NCBI GenBank assembly: GCA_039621445.1
Contig: CP154956.1
Coordinates: forward strand, 23,362,743 to 23,426,742
DNA length: 64,000 bases
Direction: 5' to 3'
DNA from: Euglena gracilis
Taxonomy: Eukaryota > Euglenida > Euglenophyceae > Euglenales
This document shows positions 30,121 to 39,395 of this stretch, piece after piece; the stretch's first letter is position 1, and the number at the start of each line of letters is the position of its first letter. The translations under genes were made by a program, and so were the position numbers. The notes below the pieces were generated by a model. The model had not been told where the DNA came from and made no database searches. It saw nothing but the letters and a program-made list of their open reading frames with translations.

Positions 30121-30780
30121 GTGAGCTGTGTCAGGGCCGCACCTTCCACCTCAGCCCCCACACCACAGCCAGCCCCAGCACCACTCCCAGCCCGTTCCTC
30201 AGGGTTTGGGAGGTCGCCCATCCGGTGGATCTCCCAGGACTACCACGTCCGGGAGGAGTACGTCAGGGACGTACTCCGCCGCCTGGGGGTCCAGCCGGAG
30301 GTCGACGCCTTTTCTGCCAAAGAAAACCGCAGGTTTGTCCGCTGGTGGGGGCCAGGGAGTGGGGAAGGGGAAGATGCCTTCAAACAGGACTGGGGCAGGG
30401 AGGTTTTGTGGATCAACCCACCTTATAAAAAAATACAGGAGGTTCTCGAAAAAATCAGGAGGGATCAGGCCCATGCCATCCTGGTGATCCCCAGGTGGCG
30501 AGGAGGGAGTTGGTACAGGGAGGCCAGGGGCTTGGCAGTGCGCCAAGTCACGTTCCCTCAGGGAACACGATTTTTCGGCAGAGGGGAGGAGTTGTGCCGG
30601 GGGACCAAGTGGCCCATCACAGCCTTTTTGCTGTGGGGGCACCCAGACCGGTGCACGCTGGAGGAGGTGACACGAAGGGGGAGGGAGAAAAAAACCAGGT
30701 TCGGGACACATTTTTCAGGGCCACCCCCAGGGACCGGGGGGGCCACAGGGGAGGTCAAGCCGGCACACCTGGGGCAGGTG
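30121..30780 (+). CDS. E2 Dam-like adenine methyltransferase-type domain
   Basis: This is the N-terminal half of an open frame that runs to 31368. Residues about 31-175 show the layout of phage Dam (DNA N6-adenine methyltransferase) proteins: RSPIRWISQDYHV; VDAFSAKENRRFVRWWG; DAFKQDWGREVLWINPPY, with the catalytic NPPY at 30415-30426; IRRDQAHAILVIPRWRGGSW; and FPQGTRFFGRG followed by KWPITAFLLWG. In the family the NPPY loop binds the target adenine. Dam-like domains are known in phages and in DIRS elements; their presence in a chromovirus ahead of a C5 enzyme is unusual. All blocks are in one frame. A glycine-rich cofactor motif is not obvious, so binding of S-adenosylmethionine is inferred. 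It may instead be a non-catalytic descendant. Confidence 0.7.
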
Positions 30781-31420
30781 GGGAGAGCGGACCAGCCCAG
30801 GCGGATGCTGGACCTGTTCTGCGGGACAGGTTCAGTAGGGGACGTCTACCGCAGCCTGGGTTACCAGGTCACGTCGGTGGACGTGGACCCCAGGTGGCGG
30901 CCAGACATTTGTGTTGACGTGCTGAAATGGAATTTTAAAAAACAGTTCCAGCCTGGGGATTTTGAGGTGGTGGTGTGCGGGGTCCCCTGCACCGAATTCA
31001 GCCTGGCGCTGACCACCAGGGAACGAGATTTAAATTGGCTGATCGGCTGGTGCAGCGGGCCCTGGCCATCATCAGATACCTCCGCCCACGGCGGTGGTGG
31101 CTGGAAAACCCCCGGTACGGTTACCTGCGGACCCGCAGGTACATGGCAGGGATCCCACACGTGGACGTGGATTACTGCCAGTACGCTGACTGGGGCTACC
31201 AGAAGCCCACCAGGATATGGGGCAGCCCCCATGTCCTGGGTCTCCGGCCACGGGTGTGTGACGGCCGGACCTGCACCAACCTGGAAAGCCCAGTACCTGA
31301 GGGGGGACGAAAGGGACGGCACAAAATTCGGCTCAGCAGCAAACACCAAAACCTGCCCAGGCACCTGAAATATCGGATCCCAGAGGCGCTCATCCGTGAC
31401 CTGGCCACAGCACCGGCACC
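30781..31420 (+). pseudogene. E2 phage-type C5 cytosine methyltransferase domain
   Basis: Motif I is MLDLFCGTGSVGDVYRSLGY, followed by VDVDPRWRPDICVD. Motif IV is VCGVPCTEFSLALT, with the catalytic Cys codon at 30988-30990. A one-base shift near 31035 moves the rest into another frame: LVQRALAIIRYLRPRRWWLE carrying motif VI (WWLENPR), VDYCQYADWGYQKPTRIWG (motif VIII), CDGRTCTNLE and the C-terminal RIPEALIRDLA. All catalytic motifs are present and only the single indel separates the halves, so the domain was intact very recently. It would methylate cytosine at C5 using S-adenosylmethionine; specificity is unknown and no large recognition domain is visible. Confidence 0.85.
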
Positions 31421-32111
31421 GGAGGCCCACGCTGCCGGGTCTCCGGAGCCAGAGCGGGACCCCCAGACAGAGCGAGGGGTGCCCTCGGTCTTGCTCCGTG
31501 AGGTGGGGCAGGGTGCCAGTGAACGGCAGCTGCTGATGCGGGTGCAGGCCAGGGGGCCAGACGGACAGACCCACTTCATCAACGCCCTCATTGACACAGG
31601 GGCAGAGGTGAACCTGGTCCGAAGAGGCATGCTACCCAGCACATACCTCCTGCCTGCCCCCAAGCCCCTGTCCCTGGTGACGGCTAGTGGAGCCAAGATG
31701 GAAGGGGGGGAACGTGAGGCAACCCTGGGCCTGGTCCTCCGGCGGGAGGGGGGCCTGGGTCAGGGGGAAGGGGCCCTGTGGACGGCCCCAGCCTCCTTCT
31801 ATGAGGCAGACATCCACGTGGAGGCCATCATCGGCTTTCCGTGGCTGGAGGAAAACCAGCTCGGGGTGTTTCCACATCTCCGAGCCTTGGCATTGAGGGG
31901 AGAGCAGGTGGTCCTCCTTCGGGGACATGATGTGGAGGGTGAGCAAGTTCAGCCAGCAGCCCACAAAAAGGCACAAAAGCGAGTGAGATACCTGAAAATG
32001 GTGGAAAAAGTCAGAGCACTGCGGCTTGCTTTGCCAGAGGCAGCCCTGGGGGAGGACACCGAGGAGCCTGAGTGGGAGGAAAACCCCCTGCACGAGGATG
32101 AGGCGACCTAG
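31421..32111 (+). pseudogene. E2 aspartic protease region
   Basis: In frame with the second half of the methyltransferase. A linker is followed by the retropepsin core: FINALIDTGAEVNLVRRGM with the catalytic DTG, LVTASGAKMEGGEREATLGL (flap region), and IIGFPWLEENQLGVFPHLRA. The enzyme would process the polyprotein. The frame ends at TAG 32109-32111, after which it continues directly into RT without a shift. Confidence 0.85.
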
Positions 32112-33614
32112 GAGACAGTGGCCAAGGAACTCCTGCGGGCAGCCCGGGAGGTCGAAGCACGGGCAGCCCAAGGGGTCATCCTTGTTCCCGAAGGGGAGCA
32201 GGTGACCAGCCAGCGGGAAGAGGAGCTCCGGGCAGCCATCCGGAGGGACTTCGAGGGGGAGGTTCTCCGAGACAGGATTTGGGGGGAAAGAATCGTTCGG
32301 GGGCCCCTGGGGGAAGAGAAAATCGAGTTAAAACCGGGATCTGTGGCAAAGAAACAGAGGCCCATCCACCTGACAGGGGAGAGGCGCAGGGCCTTGTGTG
32401 ACCTGGTGGATGAGTGGGTTCGGGACAAGAATGTGGAGGAGGGGGTGCCAAGTGCCTGGAGCAGCCCCACATTCGTGGTGGCCAAGAAACAGGGGAAGTG
32501 GCGTGGGGTTGTGGATTTCCGGGCATTAAACGAGGCCACAGTGACGGATGCTTACCCCCTCCCCAGGATTGAAGACATCCTGGTGAACCAGGGACGGAGG
32601 TACCTGTTCTCCGTCCTTGATCTCAAGGATGCCTTCCATCAGGTGCCCCTGCACGAAGACTCACGCCCATACACCGGGTGCAGCACCCCCCGAGGGTCCA
32701 AGCAGTGGTGTGTGGTCGTGATGGGCCTGAAAAATGGAGTGGCCATTTTTCAGCGGGTGATCGACTACTCTCTGAGGGATGTGGGTGATGTCGCCAACCC
32801 ATATGTTGACGACATCATCGTGGGGACCGAGTGGTGTGGCACGGAGGAAGCTACCCTGGAGGCACACGACCAGGACATAAGGCGAGTGTTGGGGGCACTG
32901 CGGGAACACTGCCTGGTCGTGGACAAAAACAAGTGCCGCTTCTTCGTAAGAGAAGTGGAGTTCTGTGGCCACATCCTGGGGGGAGGAAAACGGAGGCCAG
33001 CCCCGGGCAAACTCATGGCGCTGGAGAAGTGGGAGGAGCCCCGCACGATCACAGCCCTCAGGGGCTTTCTGGGCTTCACCAACTACTACTCCAGCTACGT
33101 GAAGGAGTATGCCCGGTATGCAGCCCCCCTGATGGAACTCCTCAAGGTGGGACGTGTGGAAGGGAAAAAAGGCAGCAAAAAACCTGTGAAATCCGGCCAA
33201 ATGGAACGGGAGGCCTTCACCGCCCTGAAGCAGGAGCTCCTCCGGGGATTGGAGCTCCACACCATCAACCCGGACCAGCCATTCATTCTCCGGGTTGATG
33301 CGAGCGACAAGGCGGTGGGGGCAGCCCTTGAACAGTTTTTGGAGCCAACGGAGGGGATGCCCACAGCCGTGGAGGCCACCACACGGAAAACCGTGCCTGT
33401 GGCCTTCTGCTCCAGGAAGCTCACGGCTGGGTAGGTGAAGAGCCGGTCTCCGCGAGAGAAGGATAATTACGCCATCATCCTGGCCCTCCAAAAATGGGCC
33501 TCCTGCATCGGCCTGCAGCCGGTGTTGGTCCTCACGGACCACAAGTCCCTGGAGGCCTGGGCCAAGGAAACCCTGGACACGCGCAGCGGACCTGCGGGAA
33601 GGCGGGGACGCTGA
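32112..33614 (+). pseudogene. E2 reverse transcriptase and RNase H
   Basis: Same frame as the protease. RT landmarks in order: WSSPTFVVAKKQGKWRGVVD, FSVLDLKDAFHQVPL (first catalytic Asp), MGLKNGVAIFQRVI, PYVDDIIVGTEW (catalytic pair), FFVREVEFCGHILGGG, FLGFTNYYSSYVKEYARY. RNase H follows with FILRVDASDKAVGAALEQ, PVAFCSRKLTAG, YAIILALQKW and VLTDHKSLEAW. Stops interrupt it at TAG 33432-33434, where E0 has Gln, and TGA 33612-33614, where E0 and E1 have Trp (ARWH). Both are single-base nonsense changes. The YVDD box and the RNase H acidic residues are intact. Confidence 0.9.
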
Positions 33615-35816
33615 CATGAAATGTTCTCCAGGTTTGACCTTCACGTGGTCTACATTCCGGGAAAGGAAAACGTGGTGGCGGATGCCCTCAGCAGATGGGC
33701 ATATCCTGCCTCCAAGGCATTTGCCGACATCAGCCGCCACGGGAGCGAGGAGGATGATGAGGCAATGAGGGCCATGATCGAAGAAGAACGGAGGGAAGAG
33801 CGAGAATGCGGGACACCGCACGGGGGGGAGGAACACCACGTGGCGGTAACAACACGCAGTGGGAGAGACACAGCAGCACAGCACAGACCTGGCCCCAGCC
33901 CCACAGAGGGGGAGGGGGCTGAGGATTCAGTGCCAGGGGGCCCTGGCCCTGACCCCACAGGGGGGGAGGGGCCTGTGGACGCCCCCTCGGGAGATTCGGG
34001 TCCCATCCTCATGGGAGGGGAGGGACCTGGGGTACCTGGGTTAGACACGCGGGAGACACGAGGTTCCCCACGTGCCCATCAGTTTGTGGATGAATTCGGG
34101 AATGAACAGCCGGCAGGAGGGGGGGGACCTGAGGAACACCAACCGGGGCGAAGAGTTCTGACTGAGGACCTGCAGTCGACTCCCCCCATCAACGATCCCC
34201 ACGGGGGGGATCTTGGGGAATCCGAGGGGGAACGAATTTCACTTTCTCCAGACACGGGGGTGCACACCCAGGAGGAGGTGGAGGAGGATCCCTCCATCCC
34301 AGTGATGGACAGGGATTGGTCTCGGGCATACGGGACGTGCCCGGTGTGGGGGCCTGTTTATGCAAGTGTACAGGCCCCTGCGGGAGACTGGCCCGAGGGA
34401 GTCCGTTTGTACGGGGACAAAATGAACACGGACGGGCTCCTCTGTGTGCCCACCAGCCTGATGGGGCTGGTTGTGCGGGCCCACCATGGGGACGCGGGCC
34501 ACCCAGGTGCCTCAAGGCTATGGCACCAGATGGGGCGGTGGTATAGGTTCGCAGATCCAAGAGGGGCAGAGAAAATCACCCAAGGCATCCAGCGGCAATG
34601 TGAAATCTGCCAAGCCTGTGACCCCTCTCGAGCTCCTTTCAAGTGTGCTCAAGAAGCCACCCCTGTGCCACCGTTCCTCATGGACAGTGTGGCAGTGGAC
34701 CTGTTCGCCATGCCTGAGGTGACCCACGAGGGCCAGGTGTATGATTATCTGGCCCTGTGCGTGGACCGTGAGAGTGGGTGGACGGTGGCCACCCCCCACA
34801 AGTACAAGGGCCTGACAGCTGAGGTGGTGGCCAAGTCCATGTTCCGCCATTGGGACATGTTCGGGGTGCCCTCCGTGGTGACCTCGGACCGTGGCCCCCA
34901 TTTTGCCTCGGCTTGGTGGCAAACAATGTGCGCCGCCATGGGGGTGAGGCGTGCCTACGGGCAGGCCTATCACCACCAGGCCAACGGTCGGGCAGAGGTG
35001 GCAGGCCAACGGGTGATGAACACCCTGTCCAAGCTCATCGCTGACCTGTCGGAGAAGGAGGCCTCATGGGTGGTGCTGTTACCCAAGGCCCTCCGGCACC
35101 TGCACGATGTGCCAGGGGAGTCCGGCTTGTCGCCCTACGAGGTGGTCTTCGGGCGGCACCGGCCACTCCAAGGCCTGCCCCACCAGCCCCCACGAGAGGC
35201 CGAGGGGGCAGCCGACTTCATGGCACGGATGCGGGCTATGGACGAGAAGGTGGCCTCAACCTTGAATGCCTTGCACGCCAAACGGTGGGCTTCCATCAAC
35301 GCCAAGAGAAGGGACCCACCTCCCCTGGAGGTCGGTGCCAAGGTGTGGTACCGTCCCGAGACACAGCCGGGCACGGACAAGTTGGCCACCAAGTGGAAAA
35401 GGGGGACTGTGGTGGCCCGCCGGGGTCGCCACTCATATGTGGTGGAGCTGGCCCCAGGGGCCCGCCAAGAGACACACCGGAGCCAACTCAAGCTCCACGC
35501 GGAGGACGAGTTCTCCACCGACCCCCTCCCACTGTTCTATTTCAATGACAAGGCGGCCCCCCTGGAGGTGGGACCGGATGAGTGGGTGGTGGAGGAGATT
35601 GTGGGCAGCCGGAACCACCCGGAAACGGGAGTCCCGGAATTTCAGGTGAGGTGGAAAAATTGGGATCCGACGGATCTCCAATGGCTGCCATGGTCAGATT
35701 TCTTCCCCTCGTACAATGAGGATGTGGTTGATTATTGTGCAGCCAAGGGGATTCCGTTGGAGGTGGTGGGACTTCTGCGCCCCGGGAAGGGGGGGGGGCG
35801 GGGACTGGGTCAATAA
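33615..35816 (+). CDS. E2 integrase with C-terminal chromodomain
   Basis: An open frame of 731 codons follows the TGA. It starts with the RNase H tail (VVYIPGKENVVADALSRWAY) and a 200-residue acidic, repetitive linker. Integrase follows: HHCC domain (HHGDAGHPGASRLW, then CEICQAC), core with catalytic residues in SVAVDLFAMPEV, VVTSDRGPHFASAWW and NGRAEVAGQRVMN, and a GPY/F-like module (VWYRPETQPGTDKL). The chromodomain is DEWVVEEIVGSR with EFQVRWKNWDPTDLQWLPWS. All catalytic and zinc-binding residues are present, so the integrase itself looks intact. The chromodomain places the element in the chromovirus branch of Ty3/gypsy. Confidence 0.9.
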   Translation, partial: HEMFSRFDLHVVYIPGKENVVADALSRWAYPASKAFADISRHGSEEDDEAMRAMIEEERREERECGTPHGGEEHHVAVTTRSGRDTAAQHRPGPSPTEGEGAEDSVPGGPGPDPTGGEGPVDAPSGDSGPILMGGEGPGVPGLDTRETRGSPRAHQFVDEFGNEQPAGGGGPEEHQPGRRVLTEDLQSTPPINDPHGGDLGESEGERISLSPDTGVHTQEEVEEDPSIPVMDRDWSRAYGTCPVWGPVYASVQAPAGDWPEGVRLYGDKMNTDGLLCVPTSLMGLVVRAHHGDAGHPGASRLWHQMGRWYRFADPRGAEKITQGIQRQCEICQACDPSRAPFKCAQEATPVPPFLMDSVAVDLFAMPEVTHEGQVYDYLALCVDRESGWTVATPHKYKGLTAEVVAKSMFRHWDMFGVPSVVTSDRGPHFASAWWQTMCAAMGVRRAYGQAYHHQANGRAEVAGQRVMNTLSKLIADLSEKEASWVVLLPKALRHLHDVPGESGLSPYEVVFGRHRPLQGLPHQPPREAEGAADFMARMRAMDEKVASTLNALHAKRWASINAKRRDPPPLEVGAKVWYRPETQPGTDKLATKWKRGTVVARRGRHSYVVELAPGARQETHRSQLKLHAEDEFSTDPLPLFYFNDKAAPLEVGPDEWVVEEIVGSRNHPETGVPEFQVRWKNWDPTDLQWLPWSDFFPSYNEDVVDYCAAKGIPLEVVGLLRPGKGGGRGLGQ

Positions 35817-35910
35817 CGGTGGATGGTAGGAGGTGGAGGCGAGCGGTCGGCGGGTGCGGGGATTGTGGTGGTGACAGAGCACACGCACATCCTTCGCTCT
35901 TGTGCGTAGG

Positions 35911-36435
35911 ATGCAGCGCTACGTGCCCCGTCGCCCCTACGTCCCTGGACCTCTTCCCGTCGTCCCCCCGCCGCCATCGGCCGCCGAGGCGGAGGCCGCC
36001 CTCCTCACCCTCTTGCCCGCCCCCAAGCGCCCCCGCCTGAACACCCCCGCGGAACCTCCCCAGCCGGCCGACTTCCCCCGACCACCGTCCCCCACACGCC
36101 CGGAGGACCTCCGCTCCCTGCTGGCCTACCTCGAGGGGCTGGCGGCGGAGGTGGAGCACCTCCGGAGCGTGGTGGGGTGGTTGGTGGAGGAGGGAGCGCC
36201 GCAGCGGGTGGATGCGGAGGTGCAGGCGGAGGCGCCTGGCGAAGGGGACGACCAGGGGAGCGAGGAGGAGGCAAGCGAGTCGGGGTCGTTGGACCTCCTC
36301 GCCGCGGCTGCCACGGCCGGGGACCCCGAGGCCGAGGACGCCGAAGGGGACCAGGTCGGGGAGCCCGGCGGGGTGCTCCAACTGCTCCTCGCGGAGTTCG
36401 AGCCCTTGTGGCCTGGCTCCGATGAGGACCCCTAA
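35911..36435 (+). CDS. Extra ORF downstream of E2 pol (unknown function)
   Basis: A 174-codon frame begins at ATG 35911, 95 bases after the pol stop. I do not recognise a family. Visible parts: a proline-rich N-terminus (MQRYVPRRPYVPGPLPVV), a basic patch APKRPRL that resembles a nuclear localisation signal, a leucine-spaced helix LRSLLAYLEGLAAEVEHL, and a strongly acidic second half ending LLLAEFEPLWPGSDEDP, which resembles an acidic activation tail. A possible splice acceptor (ctcttgtgcgtag) lies just upstream of the ATG. Position matches extra 3' ORFs in some retroelements. A weak trace may exist in E0 (52637-53050): basic and proline-rich parts, then a shared segment before tacctgt. A chance frame in GC-rich DNA is the main alternative. 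Confidence 0.45.
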   Translation: MQRYVPRRPYVPGPLPVVPPPPSAAEAEAALLTLLPAPKRPRLNTPAEPPQPADFPRPPSPTRPEDLRSLLAYLEGLAAEVEHLRSVVGWLVEEGAPQRVDAEVQAEAPGEGDDQGSEEEASESGSLDLLAAAATAGDPEAEDAEGDQVGEPGGVLQLLLAEFEPLWPGSDEDP

Positions 36436-38062
36436 CCCCCCCCGCCGACCCAGACGTAGCCTGGGCCGGCTTACCTGTGGAGGCTAGCCCATCGGGGGGG
36501 GGGGCAGAAAATGGGGTTGGTGCGGAAAACCATGGAGGGACCGAGCTGATTTCCTTAGTTTGTTGTTGTTGTTGTGTTCGCAGGTTTAATCTCAATTTCA
36601 ATTTCAGCGAAGTCAATCCCACAGTGCCCCTTGGCTACGGGCGAGGGGGCCAGGAGGGGCGACGGGACGCCCGGGTGGGGCGAGGAGGCCACAGGAGCAC
36701 ACCGGGGGGGGTCCCAAGGGTTGAGGGGGCCCACAGCCCCCCCAAGGCTGGCCTCGCCCACCACCCGCGGCCCACATAGCGCCCCGAGGGGCAAGCGCCC
36801 CACGAGATGAGGCGCCCCACGCGCCGCACGTGCACCACACCGCACGGTGCGGCGCCCGAGGGGCCCACAGGGGGTCCACTGGCGCCTGCGGGCCCGAGGG
36901 CCCACAGGGCTACGGAGGCCCAACGGGTGCCTCGAGCCCCCGGGTGTGCATTATTCTTTTTCCTTTTTTTGAGCCCTTCAAGTGTTCGGTCGATCTCGAT
37001 TTCATTTTCGTGTTGCGTTGTCATTAGGCGGTGGGGGTGCCCCGTGGCCAAGTTGGCTCCGAGGGGGGGGGCAGCTGCCCATTTTGTTCAATTTTTGATG
37101 GTTGGCCACACCCCTCCTCGGCCCACCGTGCCGAGGGAGGGGGGGGGGGGCGCCTGCCAATTTTTCCCGGTTTTGACGGTTGGCTACCCCCCTCATCGGC
37201 CCCCCGCGCTGAAGGAGGGGGGGGCGCCTGCCAATTTTTGACCGATTTTTTTTTGCGGTCGTCCACACCCCTCCTCGGCCCACCATGCCGGGGGAGGGGG
37301 GGGGGGCGCCTGCCGCTTTTCCACCAATTTAAGAAAAAAATATACACCCCGTCGGCCAATTTTTGAAGCTAACCACGCCGGGGGGGGACAAGCGCCAACC
37401 CCCCTCCACACCGGAGAGAGCGGGGGGGGGGGGGGGCAGCCCCCCCCTCTCAAGAGGACGGGCCCCAGCCAAGGCGGCCCGGCTCACAGCGCGGGGGGGG
37501 GGGCAGCCCCGACCCCCTCCACGGGGGGGGGCATCCCCCTCCTCCAAGGAACGGGCCCCACCCAAGGCGCCTCCCCGGCGCCCCCTCCAGCACGCACCCC
37601 TGCCAAGCCCCCGGGGGCCTTTGGCCCCGGGATACCGGGCAAGGCGGGGCGGCCCTGCTGGGTTGGTCAAATGTTTCCTCCTCAACATGCAAGAGCTTTC
37701 CAACCCGGGCCAAGCGGGGCCTGGGAGGGATCACACTTACACATTGGCATCGAATGTTTCGGGGGGGGGGCAGTCCGCCCCTACCCATGGGCCAAGAAGG
37801 CTCACGGGACCGGAGGGGGAGCGGAGGGGCCCAAAGCGGTGCCTCCCCGGGTCACGAGCCCGGAGGCGCCCGTCCCCCTTCTCGCCCCTCCCCTGTACCC
37901 CCTCCCCGACAGGACGCGCCACACACGGCACGTGGCGCCACCGCTGGTGCGTTTCAACAAGAAAAAAAATACAATTTTTTTTAGAGGCGGGAAAGCAAAA
38001 AGGGGGGGGCGGCACCTCGGACCGGCAAAGGAGTCGAATTTAAATTGCACGGCAATTTTTTT
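36436..38062 (+). other. E2 3' untranslated region
   Basis: About 1.6 kb without a supported gene. It contains a T/G-rich tract ending in an acceptor-like ttgtgttcgcag (near 36582), long G or C runs, and a tandem array at 37060-37350. The many overlapping frames in it reflect composition. Confidence 0.6.
37060..37350 (+). repeat. Imperfect tandem repeat in E2 3' UTR
   Basis: Three to four copies of a unit of about 75 bases: a G run, cgcctgccaatttttg, a variable part, then cacccctcctcggcccacc. Spacer lengths vary through the homopolymer runs. Confidence 0.75.
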
Positions 38063-38073
38063 GAGGAGGGGAG
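38063..38073 (+). promoter_or_regulatory. E2 polypurine tract
   Basis: gaggaggggag directly precedes the 3' LTR and is the expected primer for plus-strand DNA synthesis. E0 has the similar gggaaggggag in the same place. Confidence 0.8.
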
Positions 38074-38751
38074 TGTGCGCGGTCCGAGGGTGCCCGCCCC
38101 AAGGGGGGGTCCCAAGGGGGCCCAAAGGGGCCACGAAGGGCCGCGAGGGGACTCCATGGCCCCCCAAGGGCCTTTTTAGGCCCCCATGGCCCCCAAGGGG
38201 GCCCCACAGCCCAGTTTCACCAAGGCAAGGGAAGGTAAAGGAGGGGGTAGGTTGAGGGGGCCAACAGGCAACCCCCAGGGGGATGCGCAACCCCTGGTGG
38301 GCTTTGCGCAAGCATGCGCACCCCCTTGGTGGGCGCTGGGGATGGCGCAATTCATTAAGAATTGCGCAGAGTATACCAAGTAGCCCCCCCAGCTGTAGCC
38401 CCCCTCCAATTGTACATTTTCTGTTCACAGGGCTCTGTTTACACTCTGTTCACATACTGTTTGGCATTCAATTGTGTTTTTCCATTTGGCAATCAACAAA
38501 CAATCAAACAAGTTCAAGCAAACAAGTCCAAGTCATTGACCAGATTGTTCATTCAAGTTCAATTGAGTGGACCCCAAAAGTATGTATTTTTCCAATTCTG
38601 CAGCGTCACCTACACCAACACCAACCCCTACCCCACTTTTTCACCAAAGGGAAAACCCTGTGGGCCCGACGGGCTCAAATTTTAACGATCCTACGCGGGT
38701 TGCGCCACCAGTTGTCTCTTCACAGGGACCTCAGGGGGGGCAACCCCTACA
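38074..38751 (+). repeat. E2 3' LTR
   Basis: 678 bp, the same length as the 5' LTR, with about a dozen substitutions. Examples are gactccatgg for gactccaagg, cagttgtctct for caggggtccct, and the end cctaca for ccaaca. The target duplication ggcg follows. Confidence 0.95.
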
Positions 38752-39395
38752 GGCGGAGGGCAACTCGGCCATGTACCAAGCTCTGGATGTGCCCGCTGCC
38801 TTAACTGCCATCGCTAGGGTGGAGCAGGCGGTGGTTTTCCAGCCATGAACCAAACACTGGAAATGCCAGCTGCCTTAACCGCCATCGCTAGGGTTGTGGA
38901 GCCGGCAGATGGCTTTGCCGCCATGTACCAGTCTCCAGTTTCGTACGCAAAGTTTGACCACCGGTCCCAGTCAGTGTTCTGGTTCTGTGGTTCCGGCTGT
39001 GGAATCTCGTACGAGCTGTACGATGGTTCCTGGTACGAAGTTTCAGTTTCACCCTGGAGGCGGTCTGGTTGTTCCGGGCTCTGTCGTACCGCAACCAGTG
39101 CAAAACACTGGGTTCCTGGTTGCTGTGCTGTTGCGGTTTGCCAGTTTTGGTTGTTCTGTGTGTCCGTTTCTGGCGACTGGTACCAGTTTTGTGGTGCAAA
39201 CACATGTTCGTCAAAGTATGGTTCATTGTTTTCGTCCAGTTCCGTGAAATCTGTTGCTGGACCGGTTTGTTCCGTGTTGTCCTGGTCCATGGTCACCATG
39301 GCAATGACAAGTGGGCTGTCATTGCACGTCTGTGGCACTGTAATGTCTGTGCCGTTGTGTTCCGGTTAAGTTCACCTGTTGATGTCCAGTGACTG
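38752..39395. pseudogene. E0 gag, tandem leader units and an inverted N-terminal segment
   Basis: After the E2 duplication the E0 leader continues with tandem units around gccttaaccgccatcgctag (about 60 bases each). From about 38931 to 39395 the gag coding sequence lies on the minus strand, although E0 is on the plus strand. The minus-strand frame gives MDQDNTEQTG, TDFTELDENNEPYFDEHVF and WSNFAYETGDW, matching E3 gag MEQDDTELTG, YTELDENIEPYSEEQVF and SNFAYETGQL. From 39396 gag is in the normal direction again (EFQQFRHKTERTNQQ). The segment has been inverted in place, which destroys gag in this copy. Confidence 0.8.

Larger units (their letters stand above)
24902..38751 (+). mobile_element. 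E2 chromovirus with Dam-like and C5 methyltransferases
   Basis: This is a full-length element of 13,850 bp: two 678-bp LTRs, target duplication ggcg (24898-24901 and 38752-38755), PBS TGGTAGCAGAGG and polypurine tract gaggaggggag. Internal order: gag with coiled coil, repeat region, capsid and two CCHC knuckles; Dam-like domain; C5 methyltransferase; protease; RT; RNase H; integrase; chromodomain; and an extra downstream ORF. The LTRs differ at about a dozen positions, so it is the youngest large element here. Even so, gag shifts frame several times and pol has one frameshift and three in-frame stops. Confidence 0.95.

Noticed and set aside
35542-36381. Minus-strand frame opposite the E2 extra ORF
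   Set aside because: It overlaps the chromodomain antisense and has no recognisable pattern. The sense frame has better organised composition.
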